Positions 43,557 to 52,870 are shown, numbered from the stretch's first letter. The stretch is 64,000 nt of DNA from DASRDS01 sp035570055 (GCA_035570055.1 DATMLM010000047.1:1-64000); one strand, 5' to 3'. Notes: a model not told the origin generated them from the letters alone. A program made the numbers and translations.

Positions 43557-44846
43557 ATGCGAATATTGGGAATTCGGACCGCGGCCGCGCTGGTGCTCCT
43601 GTCAGCCGCCGCCGGCACGACATACGCGCAGGACAGCACCAAGGGCGTCCACATTGGCTTGCAGTACTCGCCTGGCACCCGCCCGGGGGTCGTCGTCCTT
43701 CCGATGCTGGGCATCGGCGGGGACTCGGCCCAAGCGATCATCCAGCGCGATCTCGACTACGGTGATCGCCTCACGACGATCCAGAACGTCGGCAACGCCG
43801 GCGTGACCACGGCGAACGTGAACTACGGGCTGTTCGCGAAGCTCGGCGCCGCCGCGATCGTGCAGGGCTTTCTGGGCCCGACGGCGCTCCACGTGCTCGT
43901 GCACGATGTCCGCGGCCAGAAGATTCTCGTGACGCGCGATTTCGCGGTTCCCGCGACCGTCGGGACACCGGAGTGGCGGTTCGCCCTCCACGCCGCCTCC
44001 GACGAGATCGAGAAGTCGATCACGGGGATTCGCGGCATTGCCGCGACCCGCGTGCTCTTCGTGCGCGACGGCCAGATCTATGTTTGCGATGCCGACGGCT
44101 ATGATGTGAAGGCGCTGAGCCCTAAAGAAGGCGCCATGTCACCCGCGTGGCATCCGTTGGGCCGTTACATCGCGTACAGCGTGTTCACGAAGGCGGGTAC
44201 GGAGATCGTCATACAGGATCTGACGAATGGCGGGACACGCCATCTCGTTGGCACCCCAGGCGGACTCAACAGTGCGCCGGTGTTCACGCCCGACGGCAAA
44301 TGGGTCGTCTATGCGCACGGTGACGAGGTCGGTACCGACCTGTTCGCGGCGAATCCGTTCTCGAATGATGCCGCGCGACGGATCACCGTGGGTCATGGCA
44401 CGGACAATACGCAACCCACGTTCAGCCCCGACGGCCAACAAATCGCGTTCACCTCGGGTCGCTCCGGACACCCGGAGATATATATTACCGACTTCGATGG
44501 GACGAACGCGGAGTTATTGACGCCGTTCGAATTCGGAGGCGAGTTCTATCGTGAGGGCCCGGACTGGTCGCCCGATGGTCGGTCAGTCGCTTTCGGATCG
44601 TGGATCGGTGGAATATTCCAAGTCGAGACGATCAGTCTCCGCGACCGCAGCGTCAAGCAGCTCACGAGCGAAGGCCGCAACGAAGATCCATCATACGCGC
44701 CGGACAGTCGCCACTTGGTGTTCACATCGACGCGATCTGGTGTGCATGAATTATGGGTGCTGGATGTCGAGTCGGGCCGCGTGCGGCAACTCACGTTCGG
44801 CAGCGAGGCACGCCTCGCGGCCTGGTCGCGCGCGCTCGTCCCCTAG
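43557..44846 (+). CDS. tolB: Tol-Pal system protein TolB
   Basis: Periplasmic TolB, about 429 residues, that binds Pal. A signal peptide (AAALVLLSAAAGTTYAQ) is followed by an N-terminal D1-like domain and a beta-propeller of repeated WDxxxP-type blades: AMSPAWHPLGRYIAYSVF, NSAPVFTPDGKWVVYAHG, TQPTFSPDGQQIAFTSGRSG, EGPDWSPDGRSVAFGSW and EDPSYAPDSRHLVFTSTRSG. ATG 43557 is chosen; the adjoining GTG 43554 touches the tolA stop and may be used instead. Confidence 0.93.
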   Translation: MRILGIRTAAALVLLSAAAGTTYAQDSTKGVHIGLQYSPGTRPGVVVLPMLGIGGDSAQAIIQRDLDYGDRLTTIQNVGNAGVTTANVNYGLFAKLGAAAIVQGFLGPTALHVLVHDVRGQKILVTRDFAVPATVGTPEWRFALHAASDEIEKSITGIRGIAATRVLFVRDGQIYVCDADGYDVKALSPKEGAMSPAWHPLGRYIAYSVFTKAGTEIVIQDLTNGGTRHLVGTPGGLNSAPVFTPDGKWVVYAHGDEVGTDLFAANPFSNDAARRITVGHGTDNTQPTFSPDGQQIAFTSGRSGHPEIYITDFDGTNAELLTPFEFGGEFYREGPDWSPDGRSVAFGSWIGGIFQVETISLRDRSVKQLTSEGRNEDPSYAPDSRHLVFTSTRSGVHELWVLDVESGRVRQLTFGSEARLAAWSRALVP

Positions 44847-44888
44847 TGTTGGTTTCTGTGCTAATTCCTTTCTCTGGAGAGTAAAGCA

Positions 44889-45500
44889 ATGACCCGCTTG
44901 TCACGCGTCGTTCCCTTGAGCTTGATGCTGATCGCGGCGGCGGTAGCGGCTGCCTGCGGCGGGAGTAAGCCGGCTCCTCAGGCCCCGGCGCCCGCGGCGG
45001 CTCCGACGTCCTCGGGCCCAAACACCGATAGCATCGATCAAGCGCGTCGGGATTCGATCGCGCGCGCGCAGCGGACCGCGGACAGTCTGCGCGCCGAGCA
45101 GGATCGGCTCGCCGCCGCCATCGCCGCGGCGCGCAATACGATCACGGCCATGATCTACTTCGATCTCGACAAGTCGGATCTGACGGATCAGGACAAGGCA
45201 TCGCTCGATCAAAAGATCCCGATTCTCAATGCCAACGCCTCACTGCGCATTCGCGTCGCGGGGAACTGCGATGAGCGTGGCTCCGACGAGTACAACCTCG
45301 CCCTCGGCCAGCGCCGTGCCGCTTCCGCCAAGCGCTATCTCACCGATCACGGCGTCGACGGGTCGCGCATCGACGTGATCTCTTACGGCAAAGAGCGTCC
45401 CGTCGCCCAGGGCCACGACGAAGGCGCGTGGGCGCAGAATCGTAACGACCAGTTCGAGATCACCGGCGGCGGCGATAACCTCCGCACGTCAGGTCAGTGA
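44889..45500 (+). CDS. pal: Peptidoglycan-associated lipoprotein Pal
   Basis: Pal, 203 residues. The lipid-attachment cysteine is C23 in AAACGG. A charged helix (SIDQARRDSIARAQRTADSL) leads to an OmpA-like peptidoglycan-binding domain with IYFDLDKSDLTDQ, RVAGNCDERGSDEYNLALGQRR and SYGKERP. The 42-base gap after tolB is the only real break inside the tol cluster. It contains a GGAGAG ribosome-binding site and an AT-rich GCTAATTCC that might be a -10. Confidence 0.95.
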   Translation: MTRLSRVVPLSLMLIAAAVAAACGGSKPAPQAPAPAAAPTSSGPNTDSIDQARRDSIARAQRTADSLRAEQDRLAAAIAAARNTITAMIYFDLDKSDLTDQDKASLDQKIPILNANASLRIRVAGNCDERGSDEYNLALGQRRAASAKRYLTDHGVDGSRIDVISYGKERPVAQGHDEGAWAQNRNDQFEITGGGDNLRTSGQ

Positions 45501-46378
45501 CCGGTAGGTCAATCGCTCGATGGTGCATGATCCCGGCCGTGATCCTCGCGGCCGGGGCGTGTTTCGCGACGCGCGAGGACGTCCGCTTGCTGCAAACGCA
45601 GTTGCAGCAATACCAAGCCCAGTCGGCTTTATCCGACTCGGTGCGCAAGGCGCAGCTCGATCGGGTCATCGAGCAATTGGGCCTCGTCGGCGACTCCCTG
45701 GGAGACCTCGGCACGCGCCTGACGAAGTTCCAGGGCGATGTCGAGGGCTCTGTCTATTCGATGGGTCAGCAGCTGATCCAGATCCAGGAGCTCACCGGCC
45801 AGAGCCAACGGCGCCTCCAAGAGCTACGAGCGGGACTGGAAGTGCAGCGCGGCACATTCTCGCAACCGCCCCAAGGGACGCCGGGCCAGCCAGTCGGGAC
45901 CACGCCACCCGTGGCAAGTGGGGTGGATAGCGGCCGTACTGTTGTTGCGACAGTGCCGCCGGCGACCACCGCCGCGGCCTCGCCAGGCGGCGGGGCGGGA
46001 ACGCCAGGCCCCAATGAGCTGTACCAGTTGGCACTGGATCAACTGCGCCGGGGTAGCACGGGTGCGGCGCGCTCGGCGCTGACCGATCTGCTCAAGCAGT
46101 ACCCGAATGCGGACGTCGCGTCGGACGCGCAATTCTATGTGGCCGACTCGTACGATCGCGAGGGAAACACCGCCGCGGCGGATTCGGTGTACCAGTTGGT
46201 CGTCCAGCGCTATCCGTCGTCCGAGCGGGCGCCGACAGCGCTGTACAAGCACGGTCTGACGCTCGTCACCGCCGGCAAGGTGCAGGCGGCCCGGGCGGCG
46301 CTCCAGCAGGTGGTGTCCAAGTATCCGCGGTCGGACGAGGCGGTACTCGCCAAGGATCGGCTGCGAACCCTGAAGTAG
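45497..46378 (+). CDS. cpoB: Tol-Pal coordinator CpoB (YbgF)
   Basis: CpoB/YbgF-like protein of 293 residues. A coiled-coil region (LLQTQLQQYQAQSALSDSV) follows a lipobox-like LAAGAC (C22), so unlike E. coli CpoB it may be a lipoprotein. A Pro/Ala/Gly linker leads to C-terminal TPRs: LYQLALDQLRRGSTGAA, AQFYVADSYDREGNTAAADS and ALYKHGLTLVTAGKVQAA. It overlaps pal by four bases (GTGA). The role is coordination of Tol with peptidoglycan synthesis. Confidence 0.88.
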   Translation: MTGRSIARWCMIPAVILAAGACFATREDVRLLQTQLQQYQAQSALSDSVRKAQLDRVIEQLGLVGDSLGDLGTRLTKFQGDVEGSVYSMGQQLIQIQELTGQSQRRLQELRAGLEVQRGTFSQPPQGTPGQPVGTTPPVASGVDSGRTVVATVPPATTAAASPGGGAGTPGPNELYQLALDQLRRGSTGAARSALTDLLKQYPNADVASDAQFYVADSYDREGNTAAADSVYQLVVQRYPSSERAPTALYKHGLTLVTAGKVQAARAALQQVVSKYPRSDEAVLAKDRLRTLK

Positions 46379-46392
46379 GGTCTCTTCGAGCC

Positions 46393-47190
46393 GTGAAGAA
46401 ATCGTCTAGCCCGCGCACGCCAAACGCCGAGATGCCGTTCCTCGATCACCTCGAGGAGCTCCGCTGGCGCATCATCTGGTCGCTGGCCGCGGTCATGATC
46501 ACCGTTGCGCTCTCGTTCGGGGCGCTCACGCAGATCGATGTCATCAAGATCCTGTCTCGCCCGATCCTCCCGTATCTCCCGAAGGGTCAGAAGCTCGTCT
46601 ACACGCACCCGACCGACTCGTTCATGATCTACGTGACGCTGTCGATCGTTCTGGGCGTGGTTGTCGCCTCGCCGGTCGTGGTCTACCAGGCATGGGCCTT
46701 TCTGTCGCCGGCGCTCCATAAGAACGAAAAGAAACTCGTGCTGCCGGTCGCGATCGGCGCGGCGGCGCTCTTTCTCTGCGGCGTGTCCCTGTCGTACTTC
46801 GGCGTGTTGCCACTCGCGCTCCAATGGCTGCTCAACTTCCAGTCGGCGTCGTTGCAGCCCATGATCAGCGTGCACGAGTACTTCGATTTCTTGTTCACGA
46901 TGTCACTCGCGTTCGGCATCGCCTTCGAGCTGCCGATCGTCATTCTCGTGCTGACCGCGCTGGGGTTCGTGTCGCCCATGTTTCTCCGCAAGTATCGGCG
47001 GCACGCGATCGTGCTCTGCGTCTTCGTGGGCGCGTTCCTGACGCCCGGTGACCTCGTGTGGACGACGCTGGCCATGGCCGTCCCGCTCTATGTGCTGTAT
47101 GAATTGAGCATTGTGCTGTCGGCGGTCGTCTACCGTCGCCAGCATAAGGGCGAAGACGACGTGCAACAAAAGCGCCTGATCACCGCGTGA
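46393..47190 (+). CDS. tatC: Twin-arginine translocase subunit TatC
   Basis: TatC of 265 residues with six helices. The N-terminal signature MPFLDHLEELRWRIIWSL is the signal-binding site with its key glutamates. The second loop has HPTDSFMIYVTLSIVLG and the PALHKNEKK segment; FGIAFELPIVILVLTALGFVS is the conserved fourth-helix region, and GAFLTPGDLVWTTLAMAVP closes the fold. GTG 46393 is fifteen bases after cpoB. The stop overlaps lptD. No tatA is in the window. Confidence 0.95.
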   Translation: MKKSSSPRTPNAEMPFLDHLEELRWRIIWSLAAVMITVALSFGALTQIDVIKILSRPILPYLPKGQKLVYTHPTDSFMIYVTLSIVLGVVVASPVVVYQAWAFLSPALHKNEKKLVLPVAIGAAALFLCGVSLSYFGVLPLALQWLLNFQSASLQPMISVHEYFDFLFTMSLAFGIAFELPIVILVLTALGFVSPMFLRKYRRHAIVLCVFVGAFLTPGDLVWTTLAMAVPLYVLYELSIVLSAVVYRRQHKGEDDVQQKRLITA

Positions 47191-50100
47191 GAGCCGCTCA
47201 GTGGCTCGTCGCGGCGGCTCTGCTCGCCGCGGTCGCGCCAGCGTGGGTAGCGGGTCAGCAACCGGGGCAGCAACCGCCACCGAATATCCCGCAGCAATAT
47301 CCCAACAACCCGAACGCGCGCCGCGTGAATCGGGATTCGATCCGCGCGGACTCGGTGCGCAAGCTCTACGCCTCCGACAGCATCAAGCACACGGTGCATT
47401 GGGTCGAGGCCGACTCCATGACCAATCTGCTCCTCGACAAAGACGGCTACTCGCACACGCGCTACCAGGGCCGCCAGGCGCATCTCGATGCCGAGTCGCA
47501 CGAGCTCCAGATCGAGGGCGAGCGGGGCATCAACGTCGGCCGGGCGGCCGTCGACCGCGACACGACCCTGATCATCGGCAACAACATCAAGTACAACGAC
47601 AGCACGCAGCGCGTCTATGCCAAAGGCGATACGATCGTCCTCCACGACCCGACCTCGAACGAGAGCGACGTCTTTTCATTCAACTCGCTGACGTACGACG
47701 TCGGCACGCATACCGCGGTGGTCACGTCGGTGTCGACCGACTACACGCAAAGCGGCCAACGATGGTTCATCCAAGCCGAGAAAGCCGCCTACCAGGGCGA
47801 TACGGTCAAGGGGCCCAAGGGAGGCCACAACATCTTCTACGGCCGCTACGGCGATATCACCACCTGCGACGACTCGTTCCCGCACTATCACATTCGAGGC
47901 GGTGAGCTCAAGTACGTATCGAAGCAGGTGCTGGTGATTCGCCCGGCGGTGCTCTACATCGCCGATGTCCCGATTCTCTGGCTGCCGTTCATGTTTCAAG
48001 ATCTCCGGCGTGGCCGACGCAGCGGCATCCTGACGCCCAGGTTCGGCTTCACCGAGCTGTTGCGCAACAGTCCGACCTATCGCCGGCACGTCGAGAACGT
48101 TGGGTACTACTTCGTGATGGGCCAGTACGCGGATTTCACGACCTGGCTCGACTGGCGGAGCGGCGCTCGCGCCGACATCGGCGACCCGGGGTTCACCCAG
48201 TACAACGGAGAATTCCGGTATCGGTGGCTCGATCGCTTCCTGGACGGCGATCTCGCGGCGAACTATCGCACCCAGCAAGACGGTTCGACGAACACGGCGA
48301 TCTACTGGAACCACCGGCAGGATTTCTCGCTCCACTCGCACCTGCAGCTCAACATCAACTACGTCACGAGCACGGTCGTCCAGCAGAACTCCTACCTCAA
48401 TCCGTACGCGGCGCTCGCCAACATCAACTCCCAGCTCAACTACCAGCAGGACGTCGGTCCCGCGTCGATGAGTCTGGGCGGCACGCAAACCCAGTACCCG
48501 GGCCAAACGCGACTCGACCGGACCTTCCCGACGCTGAGCATCACGTCGAAGCCGGTGAGCGCCGGTACCTGGCTCACCTGGTCTCCATCGTTCTCGGCGA
48601 CGAACGCGCAAAGCTACGGGCTCGACCAGCCCGGCGACTTCGCCTACACCTATGGCGTCACCCAGGAAGGCCAGCTCGACTCGACGCTCGCCAATCGCGA
48701 CACGCGGAACTCCTCGGCGTCCTTCGACACGCCGCTCAAGATCTTCGGGTTCAACTGGCGCAACTCGTTCCGCGTCCGGGATCAGTACAACAACTACCCG
48801 GTGAACGATGTCATCTACGTGCCGACGGTGATCCACGGACGGGACACGACCGTCTCGACGACCCGCACCTATCGCACATCCTACGCGACCGCGCTCGACT
48901 GGGATACGGGCATCGATCTCCCGTCACTGCTCCAGGGCTCGTGGAACATTGTCCCCAGCGTCTCGGTCGTGAACGCCGATGGCCAGGCGCCGTTTCTCCA
49001 ACGCACCGAGCTCTCCGGCGATTCCTGGGTGAGCCAGGGCAAGAACCTCGTATACGGCCTCTCGGTCTCGCCGACGTTCTTCGGCTTGTTCCCCGGCATC
49101 CTCGGCATCTCGCGCTTTCGACATTCGATCACGACGACGCTGACATTCGACTACGCGTCGGCGGCGCACACGAGCACCGCGTTCCTGCTCGCCAATGGTC
49201 AGAATCCGATCGGGTATCTCGGCAACCTGGCGCAAGAGTCGGCGACCCTTGGCCTCTCCACGAACATCGAGGCCAAGTTCCGCGACGGTCCGGATACGGC
49301 GCCCGACAACGGGACGAAGATCAAGCTCCTCTCCCTGAACTTCGATCCCATCACCTGGGACTTCGCGCGCGCGGCCGCCACGCACCACACGGGACTCACC
49401 AACACGAGCTTCGGCTACGACGTGCGCACCGACCTGATTCCCGGGCTCGATTTCCGCGAGTCGTACTCGCTCTTCCAAGGCAATCCCGAGAGCGACACGG
49501 CGGTGTTCAAGCCGTTTCTCACGTCGATCAGCGCCTCCGTCTCGTTCGGCGCCAACTCGCACATCCTGGATCCGTTCAAGAAGCTGCTCGGCATCAAAGT
49601 GGACCAGAAAAAAGCGGACTCGCTCGCGGGACGTGACCCGTTCTTTCAACAGCAGGCCCAAGCGGGACATGTCGCCGGGCAGGGTGCGCAATACTCCCAG
49701 TATTCGATCCCGACCATCGGCTCGAGCGGGTGGAACGTGTCCCTCACGTTCACGGAGAATCAACAGCGTCCGTTGGTGGGCGACACAGCGGGCGCGATCG
49801 CGTACAACCCGGCTCAGATATGCGCCCAGTTCCAGGCCACGAACCCGACGCTCTACGCCGTCTGCGTCTATCAGAAACAGCACTCGATCGCGAGCTCCGA
49901 CACCTCGCTGATCAGCAGCGGATACAACTGCACCACGCAAGCATGCCCGCCGGTGGTCGTGCCGCCCCAAAGTTCACTCGCCGCCTCGCTCGCCTTCAGT
50001 CTGACCCCCCGCTGGTCGGCTCAATGGCAGACCACCTACGACTTCACGCGGCATAATTTCGCGAGCCAGGTGGTCACGCTCCAGCGCGACCTGCACGACT

Positions 50101-50240
50101 GGAAAGCCGTCTTCTCCTTCACCCAATCACCGACCGGCAGCTTCGGCTTTACGTTTTTCGTCGCGCTCAAGGCCGAGCCGGCCCTCAAGTTCAACTACGA
50201 CCGGACCTCGTATCGCGCACCCCCAGGCAGCGGTTTCTAA
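47187..50240 (+). CDS. lptD: LPS-assembly outer-membrane protein LptD
   Basis: LptD-like protein of 1017 residues that inserts lipopolysaccharide into the outer leaflet. After a signal peptide comes an LptA/OstA-like jellyroll (about residues 80-260; KDGYSHTRYQGRQAHLDAES, SNESDVFSFNSLTYDVGT). The barrel begins with the family signature VLYIADVPILWLPFMFQDL and LTPRFGF. Many amphipathic strands follow up to KFNYDRTSYRAPPGSGF. It is longer than E. coli LptD. Cysteines near residue 230 and near 875-915 might form the maturation disulfides, but this is not established. GTG 47187 overlaps the tatC stop. Confidence 0.88.
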   Translation: MRAAQWLVAAALLAAVAPAWVAGQQPGQQPPPNIPQQYPNNPNARRVNRDSIRADSVRKLYASDSIKHTVHWVEADSMTNLLLDKDGYSHTRYQGRQAHLDAESHELQIEGERGINVGRAAVDRDTTLIIGNNIKYNDSTQRVYAKGDTIVLHDPTSNESDVFSFNSLTYDVGTHTAVVTSVSTDYTQSGQRWFIQAEKAAYQGDTVKGPKGGHNIFYGRYGDITTCDDSFPHYHIRGGELKYVSKQVLVIRPAVLYIADVPILWLPFMFQDLRRGRRSGILTPRFGFTELLRNSPTYRRHVENVGYYFVMGQYADFTTWLDWRSGARADIGDPGFTQYNGEFRYRWLDRFLDGDLAANYRTQQDGSTNTAIYWNHRQDFSLHSHLQLNINYVTSTVVQQNSYLNPYAALANINSQLNYQQDVGPASMSLGGTQTQYPGQTRLDRTFPTLSITSKPVSAGTWLTWSPSFSATNAQSYGLDQPGDFAYTYGVTQEGQLDSTLANRDTRNSSASFDTPLKIFGFNWRNSFRVRDQYNNYPVNDVIYVPTVIHGRDTTVSTTRTYRTSYATALDWDTGIDLPSLLQGSWNIVPSVSVVNADGQAPFLQRTELSGDSWVSQGKNLVYGLSVSPTFFGLFPGILGISRFRHSITTTLTFDYASAAHTSTAFLLANGQNPIGYLGNLAQESATLGLSTNIEAKFRDGPDTAPDNGTKIKLLSLNFDPITWDFARAAATHHTGLTNTSFGYDVRTDLIPGLDFRESYSLFQGNPESDTAVFKPFLTSISASVSFGANSHILDPFKKLLGIKVDQKKADSLAGRDPFFQQQAQAGHVAGQGAQYSQYSIPTIGSSGWNVSLTFTENQQRPLVGDTAGAIAYNPAQICAQFQATNPTLYAVCVYQKQHSIASSDTSLISSGYNCTTQACPPVVVPPQSSLAASLAFSLTPRWSAQWQTTYDFTRHNFASQVVTLQRDLHDWKAVFSFTQSPTGSFGFTFFVALKAEPALKFNYDRTSYRAPPGSGF

Positions 50241-50280
50241 GTGGCCGCACATCCGGATGGTTGCTGTCGTCGCCGACCGG

Positions 50281-50322
50281 GGCGAAGCGAAGCGAGCCGA
50301 CGCGAAGCGTCAATCAGAACCG
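50281..50322. repeat. Dispersed hairpin repeat, copy 2
   Basis: Second copy of the element at 23966-24006. GGCGAAGCGAAGCGAGC is followed by the hairpin GACGC-GAA-GCGTC (50299-50311) and ATCAGAACCG. One extra C precedes the hairpin. Forty bases after the lptD stop; a short T-run (50324-50328) follows, so it might also end the lptD transcript. Confidence 0.7.
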
Positions 50323-50394
50323 CTTTTTGTCCTTCCTGGGGGACAGCCCCGCGTCGGTTAACGCTCCCATCGATCTGCGCGTCATAGGGTTAGA

Positions 50395-50420
50395 TACTAT
50401 AGGCTCCTTGGCCCAAGGAG
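50395..50420 (+). promoter_or_regulatory. Candidate -10 element plus palindrome upstream of the lipoprotein gene
   Basis: TACTAT (50395-50400) is followed by a perfect palindrome CTCCTTGG-C-CCAAGGAG (50404-50420) covering the expected transcription start. This looks like an operator overlapping a promoter. The regulator is unknown and no good -35 is seen. Confidence 0.4.
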
Positions 50421-50462
50421 TGCTTATCTGTGGCGCAGTCTCCACTTCTGAGGATTCTCTCG

Positions 50463-51287
50463 ATGACCCGCAAACGTCCGTGGCGCGCTGCCGGGGTTGC
50501 ACTCGCTGCGCTCGTCGCCGCGTGCAATAACGACAACAGCAATGTCCTGAGCAACTATGTCCCTCCGGGCGCTCCGGTCGGCCTCGTGTATCAGCTGAAC
50601 CCCGGCGAGCAGATCGGCTCCGACTCCATCATCGAGCCAGGCGTGCTGCTCAGTTGGCTGCCGCCGAATCCGGATTCAACCGTACAGGACTTCGCGGTCT
50701 TCGGCTCGGATAGCACCGACACGGCCGGATTTGTCCAACGCGCGGTGACGACCTCGATCACGTTCCACGACGCCGGCCTGCCACAGGCCCAGTACTTCGT
50801 GGAATCACAGGACGTCAATGGCGTCTCGAGCGCGCCATCGAACGTTGTCTTTATCAACCCGGCTGACACCGAGCCCGCTCCCTCGGGCCTTACTGGCACG
50901 CCCCTCGATTCCGCTGCGGAGCTCGCCTGGCCCAATAACTCCATCACGGGCGCGAACGGGAGTCACTTCGATTACTACCGCGTGTACTCGGACCCGGATA
51001 GCAACAACACCTGCATCAGCTCGACGACGGTGCTCGAAGGGACGACGGTATCGAACGGATTCGTGATCACGGGCATCGCGAACGGTGTTGCGCGCTCATA
51101 CTTCGTCACCGCGGTGACGAAGAGCGGGCACGAAAGCGGATGCTCTCCGGCGACCGTCATTATCCCGAGCGGGTCCGACCCGTCGTTCTCGGTCGCCAAA
51201 ATCCCTGGGAACTTCACGGTGATCGCGCACCATCCGATCGTGCTGCACCGGGCGCACACAGTCACCCGCCTGATCGCGCGCAAGTAG
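50463..51287 (+). CDS. Lipoprotein with fibronectin-type-III-like domains
   Basis: Lipoprotein of 274 residues; lipobox cysteine C21 (LVAACNN). Two beta-sandwich units follow. The first has VLLSWLPPNPDSTVQDFAVFGS and ends ESQDVNGVSSAPSNVVF. The second has AELAWPNNSIT, FDYYRVYSDP and YFVTAVTKSGHESGCSPATV. Both are the strand pattern of fibronectin type III. ATG 50463 is preceded by a GAGGA ribosome-binding site. Probably displayed in the outer membrane; role unknown. It lies upstream of the hut genes but is separated by a hairpin. Confidence 0.7.
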   Translation: MTRKRPWRAAGVALAALVAACNNDNSNVLSNYVPPGAPVGLVYQLNPGEQIGSDSIIEPGVLLSWLPPNPDSTVQDFAVFGSDSTDTAGFVQRAVTTSITFHDAGLPQAQYFVESQDVNGVSSAPSNVVFINPADTEPAPSGLTGTPLDSAAELAWPNNSITGANGSHFDYYRVYSDPDSNNTCISSTTVLEGTTVSNGFVITGIANGVARSYFVTAVTKSGHESGCSPATVIIPSGSDPSFSVAKIPGNFTVIAHHPIVLHRAHTVTRLIARK

Positions 51288-51304
51288 AGCGCCCTTGAAT
51301 CGAT

Positions 51305-51340
51305 GGGGGCCACGTCTGAGCTTTTTAGACGATGGCCCCC
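51305..51340 (+). promoter_or_regulatory. Strong hairpin enclosing the hutH start codon
   Basis: GGGGGCCA-CGTCT (51305-51317) pairs with AGACG-TGGCCCCC (51327-51331 and 51333-51340) across the loop GAGCTTTTT, giving 13 base pairs. The only unpaired base is A51332, the A of the hutH ATG. In RNA this would hide the start codon. It could also work as a DNA operator or as the end of the upstream transcript. Confidence 0.6.
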
Positions 51341-52870
51341 TCAGAACTCGTTGAAATCGACGGCCGATCCCTGACGGTCGAGGACGTTTTCTCCGTCGCG
51401 ACCGCTGGCGCGAGCGTTCGCCTGGCCCCCCAGGCACGCACGAGAATGGAGAGAACGCGCTCGATCGTTGACGGGATAGTCGCCCGCCGCGAGGTCGTCT
51501 ACGGCGTCACCACGGGCTTCGGCAAGCTGTCCGAAGTGGCGATCCCGATCGATCGGCTCGCCGATCTCCAAGTCAACTTGATCCGCAGTCACTCCGCCGG
51601 CGTCGGCCCGCTGCTCAGTGAGCGCGAAGTCCGCGCGATGATGCTCCTGCGCGCGAACGTCCTGGCCAGCGGATTCGCCGGTTGTCGCCCGGCGCTCGTC
51701 GAGCTGCTGATCGGAATGCTGAATGCGGGACTCACGCCGCCGATTCCAGAGCAGGGAAGCGTCGGCGCCTCGGGCGATCTCGCGCCGCTCTCGCATCTCG
51801 CGCTGTCACTGATCGGCGAGGGCACCCTCGCTCGCAATGGCGATTCGGGCCCAGCCGCGCGAATGCTCGCTGCGCACGGTCTCACGCCCGTCGTCCTCGG
51901 CCCGAAAGAGGGCATCTCCCTCGTCAACGGCACGCAAGCCCACACGTCGATCGCCGCGCTCTCACTCATCGACGCCCGCCGGCTCTGGTTCACCGCCCAC
52001 ATCGCGGGCGCCATGTCGCTCGAGGCCCTCCTGGGTACGCCGGTGGCTTTCGACGAGCGCATCCACCGCGCGCGCGGGCAGATCGGCCAGGCCGAGAGCG
52101 CCGCTCTACTCCGCTCGCTCCTGGCGGACAGCGAGATCCGCGAGTCGCATCGGCTGAATGACCCGCGGGTGCAAGACGCCTACGCGCTGCGTTGCATGCC
52201 CCAGGTGCACGGTCCGGTGCGCGACGCGCTCGACTTCGCCGCTGGAGTGATCGGCCGTGAGCTGAATGCGGCCACGGACAACCCGCTCGTGTTCGACGAC
52301 GGCACGATGCTCTCGGGCGGAAATTTCCATGGCCAGTCGGTGGCGATGGTGCTCGACTATATCGCGATCGCGCTCACGAACCTGGCGACGATGTCCGAGC
52401 GCCGGATCGACCGTCTGGTCAATCCCGATCTCAATCAAGGGCTGCCCCCGTTCCTGTCTCCGGATCCCGGCGTGCACTCGGGCTACATGATGGTCCAGGT
52501 CACCGCGGCCGCGCTGGCGAGCGAATGCAAGGTGCTCTCCCACCCGGCGAGCGTGGACACGATTCCGACGGATGGGAGCAAAGAGGATGTCGTCCCGATG
52601 GCGATGGGTGCGGCCACAAAGCTCCGCCGCATCGTGCGCAACGTCCAGCACGTGCTCGCGATCGAGCTGCTCTGCGCGGCCCAGGGCATCGATTATCGCG
52701 CCCCGCTCGCGCCGGGCGTCGGGGTGCGCCGCGCCCACGCCAAGATCCGCGAGCTCGTCGACCCGCTCGTCGAAGATCGCGTGCCGAGTCCGGACATGAC
52801 GGCGTTGGCCGACGCGATCGCCAACGGCCACTTCGACTTTTCTGACCATTATGACCACGCTAGCGTCTGA
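51332..52870 (+). CDS. hutH: Histidine ammonia-lyase
   Basis: HutH, 512 residues, removes ammonia from histidine to give urocanate, the first step of histidine breakdown. The A146-S147-G148 triplet in GSVGASGDLAPLSHLAL forms the MIO cofactor. GISLVNGTQAHTS, RELNAATDNPLVF and GGNFHGQSVAM are also typical. No ribosome-binding site is seen before the ATG, which lies in a strong hairpin. Later starts would cut into the conserved N-terminus. The end overlaps hutU by 20 bases. Confidence 0.96.
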   Translation: MAPSELVEIDGRSLTVEDVFSVATAGASVRLAPQARTRMERTRSIVDGIVARREVVYGVTTGFGKLSEVAIPIDRLADLQVNLIRSHSAGVGPLLSEREVRAMMLLRANVLASGFAGCRPALVELLIGMLNAGLTPPIPEQGSVGASGDLAPLSHLALSLIGEGTLARNGDSGPAARMLAAHGLTPVVLGPKEGISLVNGTQAHTSIAALSLIDARRLWFTAHIAGAMSLEALLGTPVAFDERIHRARGQIGQAESAALLRSLLADSEIRESHRLNDPRVQDAYALRCMPQVHGPVRDALDFAAGVIGRELNAATDNPLVFDDGTMLSGGNFHGQSVAMVLDYIAIALTNLATMSERRIDRLVNPDLNQGLPPFLSPDPGVHSGYMMVQVTAAALASECKVLSHPASVDTIPTDGSKEDVVPMAMGAATKLRRIVRNVQHVLAIELLCAAQGIDYRAPLAPGVGVRRAHAKIRELVDPLVEDRVPSPDMTALADAIANGHFDFSDHYDHASV

